Counted from the first letter of the stretch, positions 11,395 to 23,630 are shown. The stretch is 64,000 bases of DNA from Plotosus lineatus (GCA_024760905.1 JALRMN010000028.1:80001-144000), one strand, 5' to 3'. Notes: generated by a model from the sequence alone, not told the origin. Translations and numbers: made by a program.

Positions 11395-11935
11395 TAAGCC
11401 TAATTTGAATTTTAATTTGGGTCACAGGGAGGCTGGCTGCCTACTCCAGGTGAGGGATGAGTAGACCCTCAAACAACCATTCACACTCAAACCTATGGTC
11501 AATTTGGAACAAATAATTATCCATCTGGAGAACGTGCAAACGCCACAAATAAAAACCTGAGCTGGGAATCAATCCCAGGCCTTGCCCAGCTAACACAGTC
11601 ACGTTGCAGCAACGTTGCTACAATGTGACTTTGTAGACTCAAAATAGACTTGTAGCCTTTGCAGACAAACGTCCCTAAACTGTTGCTGCAACGTCGCGAG
11701 CAACGTCCATGATGAAGTGGGAGAAATGCTGCTGCAACATAGCAAGTGACGTGCGAATGCGGCAGAAACATTGACATGGTCACATTGCAGCAACGTCACT
11801 ACAACGTTTACATGATGTAACATGCCACCGGATGAAATTGCGACCTTTCTGCAAAATTGCAAATATTCGCAGCAACGTTGTGTCAGCTGGATTCTTGCTG
11901 TGAGGCCGATGTGCTGACCACTATGCCATATCTTT
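11395..11935 (-). mobile_element. tRNA-headed SINE, antisense, interrupted by a MITE
   Basis: The head lies at 11893-11931 (complement of TCTTGCTGTGAGG, a standard fish SINE head) and the body and tail at 11395-11585 (AACGTGCAAACGCCAC; AATCAATCCCAGGC is the B-box side). The two parts are separated by the TIR element at 11586-11890. Confidence 0.7.
11586..11890. mobile_element. MITE, 305 bp, non-autonomous DNA transposon
   Basis: Imperfect terminal inverted repeats (left CCAGCTAACACAGTCACGTT, right end complement CCAGCTGACACAACGTTGC) bound a GC-patterned interior rich in GCAACGT/ACGTTGC motifs. It has no coding frame. It sits inside a SINE whose head and body resume on either side. The superfamily is not clear; the target duplication is short or lost. 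Confidence 0.7.
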
Positions 11936-12004
11936 AATCTGAAAATTAAAAAATAAAAATAAGAATGACAAGTCTTTCCATTTTACATATTTGGTAAAAA
12001 AAAT

Positions 12005-13331
12005 AAATGCAGCCGTGAGGGGGGGCACAAACCAGTGTGTCTCCCTCACGCCGGTCCCAAGCCCAGATAAATGCAGAGGGTTGTGTCAGGAAGGGCATCC
12101 GGCGTAAAACAAATGCCAAATAAAAAGTGCGAGTCACAACAAAGAATGTCATACCGGATCGGTCGAGGCCCGGGTTGACAATGACCTTCCATCAGTGCTG
12201 TTAACCAACAGGGTGCTGGTGGAAATTGGACTACTGTTGGTCGAAGATGACGAAGAAGGAGAGGCGGGAGGTGTGTCCGTAGGCAGAGAGAGAGAAGAGG
12301 AAAGGCATGAGTCTAGGACTGAGAGAAGGGGCTTTGAATTTTGGAACTATGGCAGGAAAAGACAGAGAGCTGGCTGACATGATGCAGAGGAGGAAGGTGG
12401 ACATACTGTGTGTTCAGGAGACCAGGTGGAAAGGTAGCAAGGCTAGAAGCTTAGGAGCAGGGTTTAAGCTGTTTTTTCATGGTGTGGATGGGAAGAGAAA
12501 TTGAGTAGGAGTCATCTTGATGGAGGGGTTGGTCAGGAATGTTCTAGAAGTGAAAAGAGTGTCAGACAGAGTGATGAGTCTTAAGTTAGAAATTGAAGGT
12601 GTGATGTTCAATGTTGTTTGTGCTTATGCTCCACAAGCAGGATGTAAGCTAGAAGAGCAGGAGAGATTTTGGAGTGAGTTAGATGATGTGATGCAGAGTA
12701 CCAGCAGAGGTGAAAGAGTGGTCATTGATGCAGACTTCAATGGACATGTTGGTGCAGGAAACAGAGGGGATGAGGAAGTGATGGGCAGGTTTGGTATCCA
12801 GGACAGGAACGCAGAAAGACGGATGTAGGTAGACTTTGTAAAAAGGATGGAAATGGCTGTGGTGAATACTTTCTTCCAGAAGAGAGAGGAGCATAGGGTG
12901 ACATAAAAGTGGAGGTAGGAGCACACAAGTAGACTACATCTTGTGTAGGTGATGTAATTTGAAGGAAGTCAGTGACTGCAAAATAATAGTGGGTGAGAGT
13001 GTTGCCAAACAGCATAGGATGGTGGTGTGCAGGTTGACGCTGATGGTGAAGAAGGTGAAGAAGGCAAAGGCAGAGCAGAAGACAAAGTGGTCGAAGCTGA
13101 AAAAGGAAGAGTGTCGTGTTGTCTTCAAGGAAGAGTTGAAAATGGCTTTGGGTGGTCAGAATACATGTGTATGAATGACAAGGACCCAAGAGGAACGGTA
13201 AGGTTACAGGGAGGAGATACAGAAGGTGGAGGATTTTAAGTACTTAGGCTCAACAATCCAGAGCAGTGGAGAGTGTGGAAAAGAGGTGAAGAAGCATGTG
13301 CAGGCAGGTTGGAATGGTTGGAGAAAAGTGT
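12005..13331 (+). mobile_element. RTE LINE copy C, internally deleted
   Basis: It begins with the 5' UTR (ATGCAGCCGTGAGG; AGGAAGGGCATCCGGCG), runs through the endonuclease and linker to about 13161, then jumps to the block encoding YMCMNDKDPRG. The whole RT palm is missing. The joint shows a 3-nt overlap (CAG) present at both break points in intact copies. The copy then meets copy D in opposite orientation near 13331. Confidence 0.85.
12307..12828 (+). pseudogene. RTE endonuclease domain, broken (copy C)
   Basis: Two frames (12307-12504 and 12517-12828) carry DILCVQETRWKG (catalytic Glu), VVCAYAPQAG and VIDADFNGHVG (the GDFN-type block, here ADFN). A TGA at 12502-12504 and a TAG at 12826 break it. 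The domain would nick DNA at the insertion site. Confidence 0.8.
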
Positions 13332-13464
13332 CATCAACTCCCTTCATGTCCTCCTTCACCACATTCATGAATCATCTCTTTGGTCTTCCTCTAGGCCTTC
13401 TGCCTGGTAGTTTCAACCTCAGAATCCTACTACCAATATACTCACTATCCCTCCTCTGTACATG

Positions 13465-14430
13465 TCAAAACCATCTCAATCTAGCCACTTTGTCTCCAAA
13501 ACATCTTACATGTGCTGTCCCTCTGATGTACTCATTCCTGATCCTATCCATCCTCGTTACTCCCAAAGATAACCTCAACATTTTCATCTCTGCTACCTCT
13601 CGCTCTGCCTCCAGTCTTTTCCCCAGGGCCACTGTTTCTAAACCATACAACATCTCTGGCCTCATCACCGTCTTGTACACTTTTCCCTTCATTCTTGCCG
13701 ATACTCTCCTATCACACATCACACCGGACACTTTTCTCCAACCATTCCAACCTGCCTGCACATGCTTCTTCACCTCTTTTCCACACGCTCCATTGCTCTG
13801 GATTGTTGAGCCAAAGTACTTAAAATCCTCCACCTTCTTTATCTCTGCCCACTGTAACCTCACCATTCCTCTTGGGTTCTTCTCATTCACGCACATGTAT
13901 TCTGTCTTACTGAGGCGAACCTTCATTACTCTCCTTTCCAGGGCATACCTCCACCTCTCTAGATTTTACTGCACTTGTTCTCTGCTCTCACTACAGATCA
14001 CAATGTCATCTGCAAACATCATAGTCCATGGGGAATCTTGTCTAACTTCGTCTGTCAGCCTGTCCATCACCATAGCAAACAAGAAGGGGCTCAGAGGTGA
14101 CCCTTGATGCAGTCCCACCTCCTCCTTGAACTCTTCTGTCACACCGACAGCACACCTCACCACAGTCTTACATCTCTCATACATGTCCTGCACTCTAACA
14201 TACTTCTCTGCCACTCTAGACTTCCTCATACAATACCACAGTTCTTCTCTCGGCACCCTGTCATATGCTTTCTCCAGATCCACAAAGGCACAATGCAGCT
14301 CCTTCTGACCTTCTCTGTACTTCTCTATTAACATCCTCAAGGCAAACACTACATTTGCAGTGCTCTTTCTTGGCATGCAACCAAACTGTTGTTCACAAAT
14401 GCTGACCTCTGCTATTAGTCTAGCTTCCAC
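13465..14430 (-). pseudogene. RTE reverse transcriptase and C-terminal region (copy D)
   Basis: Minus-strand frames 14430-13966 and 13926-13465 contain CAFVDLEKAYDRVP, HQGSPLSPFLF and MFADDIVIC, all catalytic Asp present, then SLGVTRMDRIRNEYIRG. They are separated by a TAA where related copies have Glu (EQVQ-stop). Confidence 0.85.
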
Positions 14431-14439
14431 TATTCTCTC

Positions 14440-15392
14440 TCATAACTTCATCGTATGGCTCATCAACTTTATCCCTCTGTAGTTGCCACAACTCTGCACG
14501 TCTCCCTTGTTCTTAAAAATGGGCACCAGCACAACTCTTCTCCATTCCTCCGGCATCTGCTCACTTTCTAAGACATTGTTGAATGTTCTTGTCAGAAAAT
14601 CTACTGCTACCTCCCCTAGACACTTCCATACCTTCACCGGTAGGTCATCAGGACCAACTGCCTTTCCACTCGTCATCCTCTTCAATGCCCTCCTCACTTC
14701 ACCCTTACTAATCTTTGCTACTTCCTGGTCCTCAATGGTCACTCCTTCTACTCTTTTTTCTCTCTCATTTTCCTCATTCATCAGCTCTTCAAAGTACTCT
14801 TTCCATTTTCCCAGCACACTTCTGTCATCAGTCAATATATTTCCCCCTCTGTCCTTAATTACTCTAACTTGCTGCATGTCCTTCCCATCTCTAGTTCTCT
14901 TCTGTGCCAACCTGTATAAACCATTTTCTCCCTCCTTACTCTCCAACCATCATACAAGTAATCATACGCCCTCTGTTTGGCTTTTGACACCGCTACCTTC
15001 GCCTTACGCTGTGTCTCCCTGTACTCCTGGTTACTCTCTTCAATCCTCTCTATGTTCCACTTCTTCTGAGCTGACCTCTTCCTTTGTACACACTCATGAA
15101 CTTCCTCATTCCACCACCAAGTCTCCTTATCTACTTTCCTTCCAGAGGACACACCAAACACTCTCCTACCTGTCTCCCTGATCACATTTGCTGTGGTTCT
15201 CCAGTCATCTGGAAGCACTTCCTGACTACCCAAAGCCTGTTTCAACTCCTCCTTGAAGACAATGCGACACTCTTCCTTTTTCAGCTTCCACCACTTTGTC
15301 TTCTGCTCTGCCTTTGCCTTCTTCACCTTCCTCACCATCAGCATCATCCTGCACACCACCATCTTATGTTGTTTGGCAACACTCTCACCCAC
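14440..15392 (-). pseudogene. RTE linker region and RT start (copy D)
   Basis: Frames 15392-14859 and 14946-14440 carry TWWWNEEVHECVQRK, the Lys-rich linker and KISKGEVRRALKRM-like RT start with SGKAVGPDDLP. One frameshift separates them. The order matches copy G. Confidence 0.82.
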
Positions 15393-15474
15393 TACTACTT
15401 TTCAGTCACTGACTTCCTTCAAATTACATCGCCTACACAAGATGTAGTCTACTTGTGTGCTCCTACCTCCGCTT

Positions 15475-16332
15475 TTATGTCACTCTATGCTCCTGCTTCT
15501 TCTGGAAGAAAGTATTCACCACAGCCATTTCCATCCTTTTTGCAAAATCGATCAGCATCTGTCCTTCAGCTCCCCTGTCCTGGATAACAAACCTGACCAT
15601 CACTTCCTCGTCCCCGCTGTTGCCTGCACCAACATGTCCATTGAAATCTGCACCAATGACCACTCTTTCTGCTCTGAGGGTACTCTGCATCACATCATCT
15701 AACTCACTCCAGCATCTCTCCTCTTCTAGCTCACATCCTGCCTTTGGGGCAAAAGCACTAACAGCATTGGACACCACGCCTTCAATTTCTAACTTGAAAC
15801 TCATCATTCTGTCTTACACTCTTTTCACTTCTAGATTATTCCTGACAAACCCCTCTTTCAGGATGACTTCTACTCAGTTTATCTTCCCATCCACACCTTG
15901 ATAAAACAGCTTAAACCCTGCTCCTAAGCTTGTAGCCTTGCTACCTTTCCATCTGGTCTCCTGAACACACAGTATGTCCACCTTCCTCCTCTGCATCATG
16001 TCAGCCAGCTCTCTAGCTTTCTCTTTCATAGTTACAACATTCAAAGTCCCTACTCTCAGTCCTAGACTCACGCCTTTCCCCTTCTCTCTCTGCCTATCGA
16101 CACGCCTCCCGCCTCTCCACCTTCGACCAACAGTAGTCCAATTCCCACCTGCACTCTGTTGGTTAACAGCACTGATGGCAGTCGTTGTTAACCCGGGCCT
16201 CGACTGATCCGGTATGAATTTCGTTTTGATCATTTGCATGAGAATTTTGGCAGAAGTTTTATGCCAGATACTCTCCCTGTCGCAACCCTCTGCACATTTA
16301 TCCGGGCTTGGGATCGGCCAGAGGGTGAACAC
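15475..16332 (-). pseudogene. RTE endonuclease domain (copy D)
   Basis: Frames 16332-15874 and 15807-15475 carry DILCVQETRWKG (catalytic Glu), VSAFAPKAG and VIGADFNGHVGAGN. A break lies near 15870. An active protein would start in this region, after the 5' UTR. Confidence 0.82.
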
Positions 16333-16842
16333 TGGCTTGTGCTCCGCCTCATGGCTACATTTTCGCAGGTTAGTTTAAGTAATTTTAAACATGACTCACC
16401 TGGAGAATCTTAATGTGAAACATTGATCAGTAGATATAATTTCAGTAGTTTGAACTGCTCTATAAACTGAACACATTTGCTTAACATTCAGATATCAATT
16501 TAATAAATGTGAATTAGCAAAATTTTTTCTTTTGCAAAATGAGCGGTGGATAAAAATGGTGTTTAAAAGCAGTGTGTGGTGAGAAGCAGATGAGCAACAG
16601 GTGAGTGGCAGATAATAAATGCAAGTTTCATGTGGTAAGATAGTGTGATTAAAATGTTCAGTTGCTGCATGTATGCGAAATGAGAGCTGTGCGTTTACAG
16701 ACAGCTTTCTGTGAAAGATGACAGTTAAAAAAGAGGGAAACTACAGCTGATGTTAATGTTTAAAAGTGTTAAAAAGTCTATATGGTGTGAGAATTTGAAT
16801 TTGAGACTGGATTTGATTTTTTTCCATAAATTATTAAATTGT

Positions 16843-16886
16843 GTATGTGTGTGTGTGTGTGTGATTTACATAGATAATATATTTTT

Positions 16887-16953
<67 letters not shown>
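16843..16953. repeat. GT and (GATA)n compound microsatellite
   Basis: GT units, then nine or so GATA units (16887-16921), then GT units. The duplicated copy near 31630-31708 has the same arrangement with fewer units. Confidence 0.9.
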
Positions 16954-17042
16954 TAGACATAATAAACTTGGCAGTTGATTTGAAGATACAAACAGTCTAC
17001 AATCATTCACTCATTTATTTCCCAAGTCGCTTATTACTAATT

Positions 17043-17454
17043 GGCGGCACGGTGGCGTAGTGGTTAGCACGTCCGCCTCACAGCAAGAAGGCCCGGGTTC
17101 GATTCCCGGCCTGGGCGTTTCTGTGTGGAGTTTGCATGTTCTCCCCGTGCTTGTGCGGGTTTCCTCCGGTGCTCGGTTTCCCCATAATCCAAAGACGTGC
17201 ACTGTAGGTTAATTGGCCGTTCTAAATTGACCGTAGTTTCTCTCTCCTGCAGCGGCACTGGAACCCAGTCGTATCGGCACTTGCCTTTCCATTGATCCTT
17301 CCGGTGGCGCCGAGACAGGGGGGGGACTTGCTGCTTGGGTAACAGCCTGTCCCTCATTACTCCCTACCCAGGCTCTGTGCACTGGGGAGTATCACCAGTC
17401 GGGATACTGGCCAGAGCGCAGCCATAGTCCTTCGGGACTGACGGAGGCCTACGC
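17043..17454 (+). mobile_element. tRNA-headed SINE, 412 bp, with target duplication
   Basis: It starts GGCGGCACGGTGGCGTAGTGG with a B-box-like GGTTCGATTCC. An 11-bp target duplication, TATTACTAATT, lies at 17032-17042 and 17455-17465. Copy 2 of the duplication has the single uninterrupted site (TTATTACTAATTACAAAAC near 31789), so this is a proven insertion. The 3' part, ending GACGGAGGCCTACGC, lacks an A-tail and differs from the other SINE tails here. Confidence 0.9.
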
Positions 17455-17660
17455 TATTACTAATTACAAAACTTGGGAAGCTGGCGTCCATCTCAGTGGA
17501 CTCTGGATGAGGGTGGGGTACATCCTGAACATCTCACCAGAACACACACACACACACACACACCTTATGATGTACATGATGGTATGCAGTGAATATTATC
17601 CAGTTTGATACAGTGCAGTGCAGTAAAGAGACAGTAAGTCAGTGGATCCTTCACTAGATC

Positions 17661-18000
17661 ACAGAGCAGATTCAGTCCTGATTCTCTTGGATTATCATAC
17701 TGCCTTACAAAAAAAATGTAAGTTGTCTGTTTATTCAAATTAATTTTGACCATTTTGCACCACTGAATCCAAAAATGACACCCATTTTTCTCAATTAGGT
17801 CGGGTATTCATGCTTTTAATTTTGAAAAATGTCATCTTCTGAGTAAATTCATTACACTTTTGTGATATCAGTTTATTTTTGTTAATATTTCTCATCCAAA
17901 AAGGTTTTAGTAGAAAAAAAAAATCTTACAGAATGTATAAATGTTACACGCTTCAATTTCTCTTAATTGAATAATAGACATTGATAAAGGAAAGTCTATT
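17661..18000. other. AT-rich sequence, nothing recognised
   Basis: No element end or coding frame that I can support. Confidence 0.4.
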
Positions 18001-18028
18001 TAAATTGGATGTTGCCATTCTGCAAAAT

Positions 18029-19325
18029 TCAGGGCATGAACTTCCATTTCTTTGAACCCCTAAAATGCTCAGCAGCAGGGATGCTTCTCTTCAGAGTCCA
18101 ACTGTAATCAGCCATCATGACTACATCCCAGCGACCCTGATACCTGGTCTCCATCTCTTTTATGTCCTGATGGAATCTCTCCCCCTGTTTATCACTCATT
18201 GATCTCAGCTTCTCAGGAAACTGATCCATATATAAGAATAAGAAATGGGTTTTGATGCTCATGTAGCATTCAAGGTTTCAGAAGGCAATCAGCATTTGGG
18301 TGACAAGTTCTGCATAGCTTCTGGCCTTGTTGCCAATAAAGTCCATGACTAGAACAAAAGTCTCAGACTTTGTTCATTGAGTTTTCAAACTCAGAATCTC
18401 TGATGAACTTTAAAAGCATGGCACAAGTGATGCAGCCACCGTCTTTGTCTTGAGCTTTAGGGAACTGTTTAATCAAGCCATATTTGATGTGCAGCGGTGA
18501 CAAGAGTATCTTGTCTGTCTACCAGGGTATTTCTGATGACGTTCCTTGCTCTGCAAGATACCAATTCTCCCACACAGGCCAGTCCTTCTTTGTGTAATGC
18601 TGAGCAGTGCCCTACGTGCACAGAAAGCAGGGGTACTCGGTGAAGCTGGATTGTTGTCCCAACAAAAAAATCACCATCTTCAGGTCAACACAAATAAACA
18701 ACTCATGCTGATAACAAATTTTCAATCTTACTGTCTGTTGCGGTAAAAGGTGATATGAGCACTGTCAGAGAGTAGGTTCTTTTCCTTTAATCTGGATGCC
18801 AGTAGCTCGGCAGAGGACTTTGACAATCTGAGATCACAAACTAGATAAATTAGCTCCTTTTGGGGAAAAAAGAAGTATGTGGAGCACCATTGTTAAGAAC
18901 CACTTTGCTGGAATTTCATCACAGTGAGCTACAGAACGAAGTGAGAATTGAAGATCAGGATACTTGAGGCTGCTTCGGTTCTTTCTGTTGATCCCAGTCA
19001 CATCAATAGTGCAGAAGTAGCAGTCAGTGAAAAGGTTTGTCGGCGCCCTCCATACCATGGGAATTCCAAACTTCAGCCAAGTTTTCTTGCCTTTGGACTA
19101 CTGACGCAGACACTTAGTGCATGATTTGCAGACCATGGGTGGCACCCAAGCTTTAGCCTGGTCACCAAATTTAATACCAAGATTAGAATGGTAAGCATGT
19201 TTTATGTAACTTGTGACTTGATTCCTGTAAGGTACAGCGGTGTACTCAACGCAGGTGTAACAGAATACGTCAGGCTTATTTTGGCAAGATTTTCTGGTCG
19301 AAGCCATTTCATTCACCTGAAACAT
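18029..19325 (-). pseudogene. Broken copy of a multicopy uncharacterised protein family
   Basis: Minus-strand blocks in order: SCQNKPDVFCYTC with a second Cys pair MVCKSCTKC (19325-19098), MVWRAPTN..DCYFCTIDV (19058-18834), SRLKEKNLLSDSAHITFYRN (about 18790), and GERFHQDIKEMETRYQGRW to the natural-looking end (18262-18029). I recognise this family from fish, molluscs and arthropods, where it occurs in many copies. Its function is unknown to me. The Cys pairs suggest a metal-binding N-terminus. The large centre is missing or decayed, with several stops. Confidence 0.7.
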
Positions 19326-19329
19326 AACA

Positions 19330-19332
<3 letters not shown>

Positions 19333-19388
<56 letters not shown>
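19333..19388. repeat. (AAT)n microsatellite
   Basis: About 18 AAT units. Confidence 0.95.
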
Positions 19389-19390
<2 letters not shown>

Positions 19391-19605
19391 AAATTTGGTG
19401 ATAATTATCATTCAGATCCAATCCTCTCAGGAGTCATGAGGAGTTTGATTTCAGATCTGAAGCCACAGCAGCACAACCTTCATCCCTAATACTGCAGTAC
19501 CACATCCTGCAAGAAAGAAAACCTTCTCACACTTAATACACTCAGTTTTATCATCGAAAATGTCAATTACACAAAAACTTTATACATGAAACATTTACTC
19601 TCCAT

Positions 19606-20066
<461 letters not shown>

Positions 20067-20352
20067 AGAGTCCCCACGGGGTTGTCACTGTCCCCCCAGT
20101 GCAGCTAACTGGGTTATCAAAGGCGAGCTATATCTCTCACTGTCTATGTTGAGAGGCATGTAAAAGAGCCATTGCTGACTTTTGTAAAGAGTAGGCTGCA
20201 AAGCTGTCAACATGTTTCTGTCCCTTGTTAAAAGGGTTGTGACAGGAAGGGCAACCTCTGCCAAATCAAACGTGCGAATCAAATGATTCGCTGTGGCAAC
20301 TCCTGAGAAAGGGGAAGAAAAAGCCGAAAGGAAAAGAAGAAGAAAGAAGAAG
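20067..20352 (+). mobile_element. tRNA-headed SINE with RTE tail, 5'-truncated
   Basis: It begins in the tRNA-derived part (GTCCCCACGGGGTTGTCACT), carries the body, then AGGAAGGGCAACC.., TCAAATGATTCGCTGTGGCA and a tail GCCGAAAGGAAAAGAAGAAG. The 3' end matches RTE copies A and H. Confidence 0.8.
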
Positions 20353-20640
20353 ACTGTAAACTGAATAGAAAGTGTCGTGAAAATGATGAGAGAGCCATCA
20401 AGAATTGTAGAGCAGCAACAGTGGAAGTTTTACTGTGCACTCATTCTCACTGAGCTTGAAAGGAGATTGTAATCCTGATTATTATTTTGTGGAAGACTCT
20501 GTAGTGTTTTAATTTATCTAAACTATAGTTAAGTGAGTTAATGGTATTGTGTATAAAGTGATGTTATTTACTGTGGTTCAGTAAACTGAATAGAAAGTAA
20601 TGAGAGAGAAGTAGGAATGATAAACACAAAAATAATTGTT
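20353..20640. other. Unassigned, nothing recognised
   Basis: No supported gene or element. The phrase CTGTAAACTGAATAGAAAGT occurs twice (about 20354 and 20579), a short direct repeat of about 20 bp. Confidence 0.4.

Positions 20641-20644
<4 letters not shown>

Positions 20645-20686
<42 letters not shown>
20645..20686. repeat. (GT)n microsatellite
   Basis: About 21 GT units. Confidence 0.95.
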
Positions 20687-20688
<2 letters not shown>

Positions 20689-20734
20689 GCAATGTAACTG
20701 CTGCACCTGACCAGATATCAATTCTTACTGGGGG

Positions 20735-20891
20735 GCTTGCACCCATTTCAGCTGACTCTGGGTGAGGGCAGGGTACACCCAGAACAGCTCGACAGGCCTT
20801 CTAAGGGCCAACACTCACACAACCATTCATACTCACACTCACACCTAGAGGGATTTCAAGCAGCCAATTAGCCTACTGTGCATGTTTTTAG

Positions 20892-20927
<36 letters not shown>

Positions 20928-21068
20928 CGGCTGGAGTACCTGGAGGAGACCCCCACAAACATGGAGAGTACTTGTAAACTCCACACAGAAATGTCCAAGC
21001 ACTGAATCAAGCCCAGGACTTTCTTGTTGTGAGATGGATGTGCTAATCAAATATGCCACTGTGCTGCC
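20735..21068 (-). mobile_element. tRNA-headed SINE, antisense, with internal GT repeat
   Basis: On the minus strand the head (GGGCAGCACAGTGGCATATT) lies at 21068 and the L2-like tail (CAGCTGACTCTGGGTGAGGG as read on plus) near 20750. A (GT)n run at 20894-20925 expanded inside the body. Confidence 0.8.
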
Positions 21069-21364
21069 CCTGAGAAAGTCTCATGTGTAAACAAGTACAT
21101 GGCAGTGGAGAATATGGATTCAATATGGTAATGGAATAAAGTGGTGTAGAACTGGAACATGTTTTACTCCCTTTCTTTGATTCAGGTGGAGCACAGATTC
21201 AAATCACAGTTTAAACTCCCTCAGAAGGAAATTTGCAGCCAAACCAGTATTAACCACATCCATCAGATTCAGACCCTGGACATACATTGAGGATGAATCA
21301 AACAAGCAATCAGACTGGTAGGACATCAATATCTATGAATACATTTTGATTCCCCCAAAACAGA
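21069..21364. other. Unassigned
   Basis: No supported gene. The sequence GGTGGAGCACAGATTC precedes the LINE 5' end. Confidence 0.35.
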
Positions 21365-21687
21365 CACATCCTACCATGCCCTTGGTAGGGTCACACAAGG
21401 CAAATAGATCTTCAGTAAAATACCAGATACAGTACGGTTCAAAAGACCACTATATGAATAAAGAAAAAAAAGTTATGGTTTCCCTTGCAAAAACGTGTAC
21501 CCCCGGAGCCAGGCCTGGAAGTGGGGCTCAAAGGCGTTTCTCCGGTGGTCAGGCTTCTGTCTATCAAGCCTGGCCAGGCCAAGCACAAAAAGGAGACATG
21601 GATCCGCCTTCCCATGGACCTACCATCTATAGGAGAGGCTATATAGGTTGTGTGCAATGTGATTTGGGTGGCAGTCAAAGGCATGGG

Positions 21688-22282
21688 TTCTGTCAGACGA
21701 TTCCTTGGCTACCGATTCTGACTCTTGGGACATGGAATGTCACCTCTCTTGTATGGAAGGAGCCTAAGCTAGAGTGTGAGGATGAGAGAAATTGACTCGA
21801 TATAGTCAGACTCAACTCGAAGCATGGCTTGGGCCCTGGAATCAACCATCCTGAGAGTGGCTGAACCTTATCCCATTTAGGAGTTGCTCATGGGGACAGA
21901 TGGTCAAACCCTTATTGCCCCCCCATCTCAGTGCCCACATGTTGGGGTTCTTCCCAGTTGATGAAAGGGTTGCTTCCTTCTGCCTTCTGGTGGGGGGATG
22001 GGTCCTGACTCTCCTTTGTGCTTATGTACCAAATGACAGGTCAAAGTACCCACCCTTTATGGAGTCTTTAGTGAGGTGTTGGAGAACTCTCCCTGTGGAG
22101 ACATACTTGTTGTCCTGGGAGACTTCAATGCCCATATGTGCAAATACATTGTGACCTGGAATGGTGTTATTGGTACGTACAGCCTCTCCAATCTGAAGAG
22201 GAATGGCGTTTCATTGTTGGACTACTGTGCTTGTCACACTTTGTTCATCACAAACACCATGATCGAATATAAGTACACCTGA
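21688..22282 (+). pseudogene. LINE endonuclease remains
   Basis: Visible blocks are LTLGTWNVTSLVWKEPKL, the TVCAYAP-equivalent TLLCAYVPND (22006 on) and LVVLGDFNAHMCKY (GDFN catalytic block), then ITNTMIEYKYT. The blocks fall in at least three phases. Confidence 0.75.
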
Positions 22283-23377
22283 CACCAGGACACCCAAGGC
22301 CACAGTTTGCTGATCGACTTTGAAGTTTTCTCACTGAACTTGTGACCTCAAGTTCTGGACACCCAGATAAGGAGAGGAGCTGAGCTGTCAACCTGGTAGT
22401 GACCTTACTCCAATGGCAGAGGAGGCCATCCTCCAGACCTGTCAGGCCCGAGCATGCAATTAGGGTCTCCTAGGAACTTTTGGTTGAGTCTCCTGTCAGA
22501 GGGGCCTTTAACTCTTACCTTTGGCAGACCTACAAACACATCCAAAGAAGGTGGGGGATATGGAATGTCAGTGGGCCATGTTTTGTGCCTCCATTATTGA
22601 GGAGACACCCTATAGCTATGGCTGGGAGGTCATTTGTGCCTGTCTTGATAGTAACCTCTAAACCTGGTGGTCAGGACATGCAGTGCGGGAGGCCATCCAA
22701 CGAAAAAAGGAGGCCTGTCAAGGTCTTATTAGGCTGTGGGTCTCTTGAGGCAGCAGACTGGTACTGGCAGGACAAACATACTGTAGCCCAAGCTCAGGTG
22801 ATGGAGGAGTTAGGTGAGGGCCTGGAAAGAGAGTTAGCCTTGAAAAGGTTCTGGCCCACGATTTGACACATCACGAAAGGGAAGCAGTTCTCCACAAATA
22901 CTGGTTGCACTGGAAGTGGGTAATGACACACCTCAACTTGACATGTCCATCCATCACTGGGGTTGAGGTTGCTGAAGTAGGCAAAAATCTCCTCGGTTGT
23001 TGGGCTCTGGGGGTACATGACATCTACTTTGAATATCTCAGTGTCCTGGATGTAGTAGGGCTGTCTTGGTCGACACGGCTCTGCAACAGTTTTTGTAGTC
23101 ATCAGGGGCCATGTCTCTGGATTGGCCAACCGAAGTGGTGGTGTTCCAATGATCATGAAATCACACTCTAAACTCTAAATCAGCCTAAACAGGAAAGTCT
23201 TCAGGTGTAATGCAGAGGCTGATCTAAGTGATGCTTGAACCTCAGACAATGTGTTTTTTGCCCTGTCCACAGCTCTGTCAACCAGCTCAAGACAATCTTC
23301 AAGATCCTGGAGGTGGCTTTGGAGTTTATCCAGTCTGTCCGCATGTACGATATCCCAGATCCATTGTTAAGGGGCCA

Positions 23378-23630
23378 TTAGGTCTTGGTGCATTGAGAAC
23401 AACAGGTCCAATTTGTTTTCCATGAGGGTTTGAGTCCACCAAGGCACCCTTTGTCATCAATTCTGTTCATAATTATTATGGATAGAATTTCTAGGTGCAG
23501 ACGTGTCAATGAGGGGTTCTGGGTTGGTGGCCAAAGGATTTTGTTTCTGCTTTGGGAAGATGATGTTGTCCTTATGGCTTCATCAATCCGGGACTTCCAG
23601 CTCTCACTAGAGTGATCCGCAGCCAAGTGC
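23378..23630 (+). pseudogene. LINE reverse transcriptase remains
   Basis: The plus-strand frame at 23430-23615 reads SSILFIIIMDRISRC and LWEDDVVLMASS. This equals the RT block around the Asp pair, with Glu in place of Ala before it. The earlier Asp block is missing or decayed. Confidence 0.7.

Larger units (their letters stand above)
13332..16362 (-). mobile_element. RTE LINE copy D, nearly full length, 3' end missing
   Basis: On the minus strand this copy has the 5' UTR (about 16362-16200), endonuclease, linker, RT and C-terminal region in order. It ends at VVKEDMK-like sequence about 20 codons before the natural stop, where it abuts copy C in inverted orientation. The 3' UTR and tail are absent. 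Several stops and frameshifts occur, but all domains are recognisable. Confidence 0.88.
16440..17660. repeat. Local duplication, copy 1 (pairs with 31247-32745)
   Basis: A colinear match runs from GAACTGCTCTATAAA to GTGCAGTGCAGTAAAGAGAC in both copies. Shared unique stretches include GTTTAAAAGCAGTGTGTGGT and TTCAGTTGCTGCATGTATGC. This copy carries an extra SINE (17043-17454) and lacks about 740 bp present between two CA runs in copy 2. Confidence 0.88.

Noticed and set aside
13226..14107. A 293-codon plus-strand frame
   Set aside because: It starts in RTE copy C, crosses the inverted joint at 13331 and continues on the antisense strand of copy D. It is a by-product of the rearrangement.
16887..16921. 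Regular short repeats as a CRISPR-like array
   Set aside because: They are simple tandem tetramers without spacers, in vertebrate DNA.
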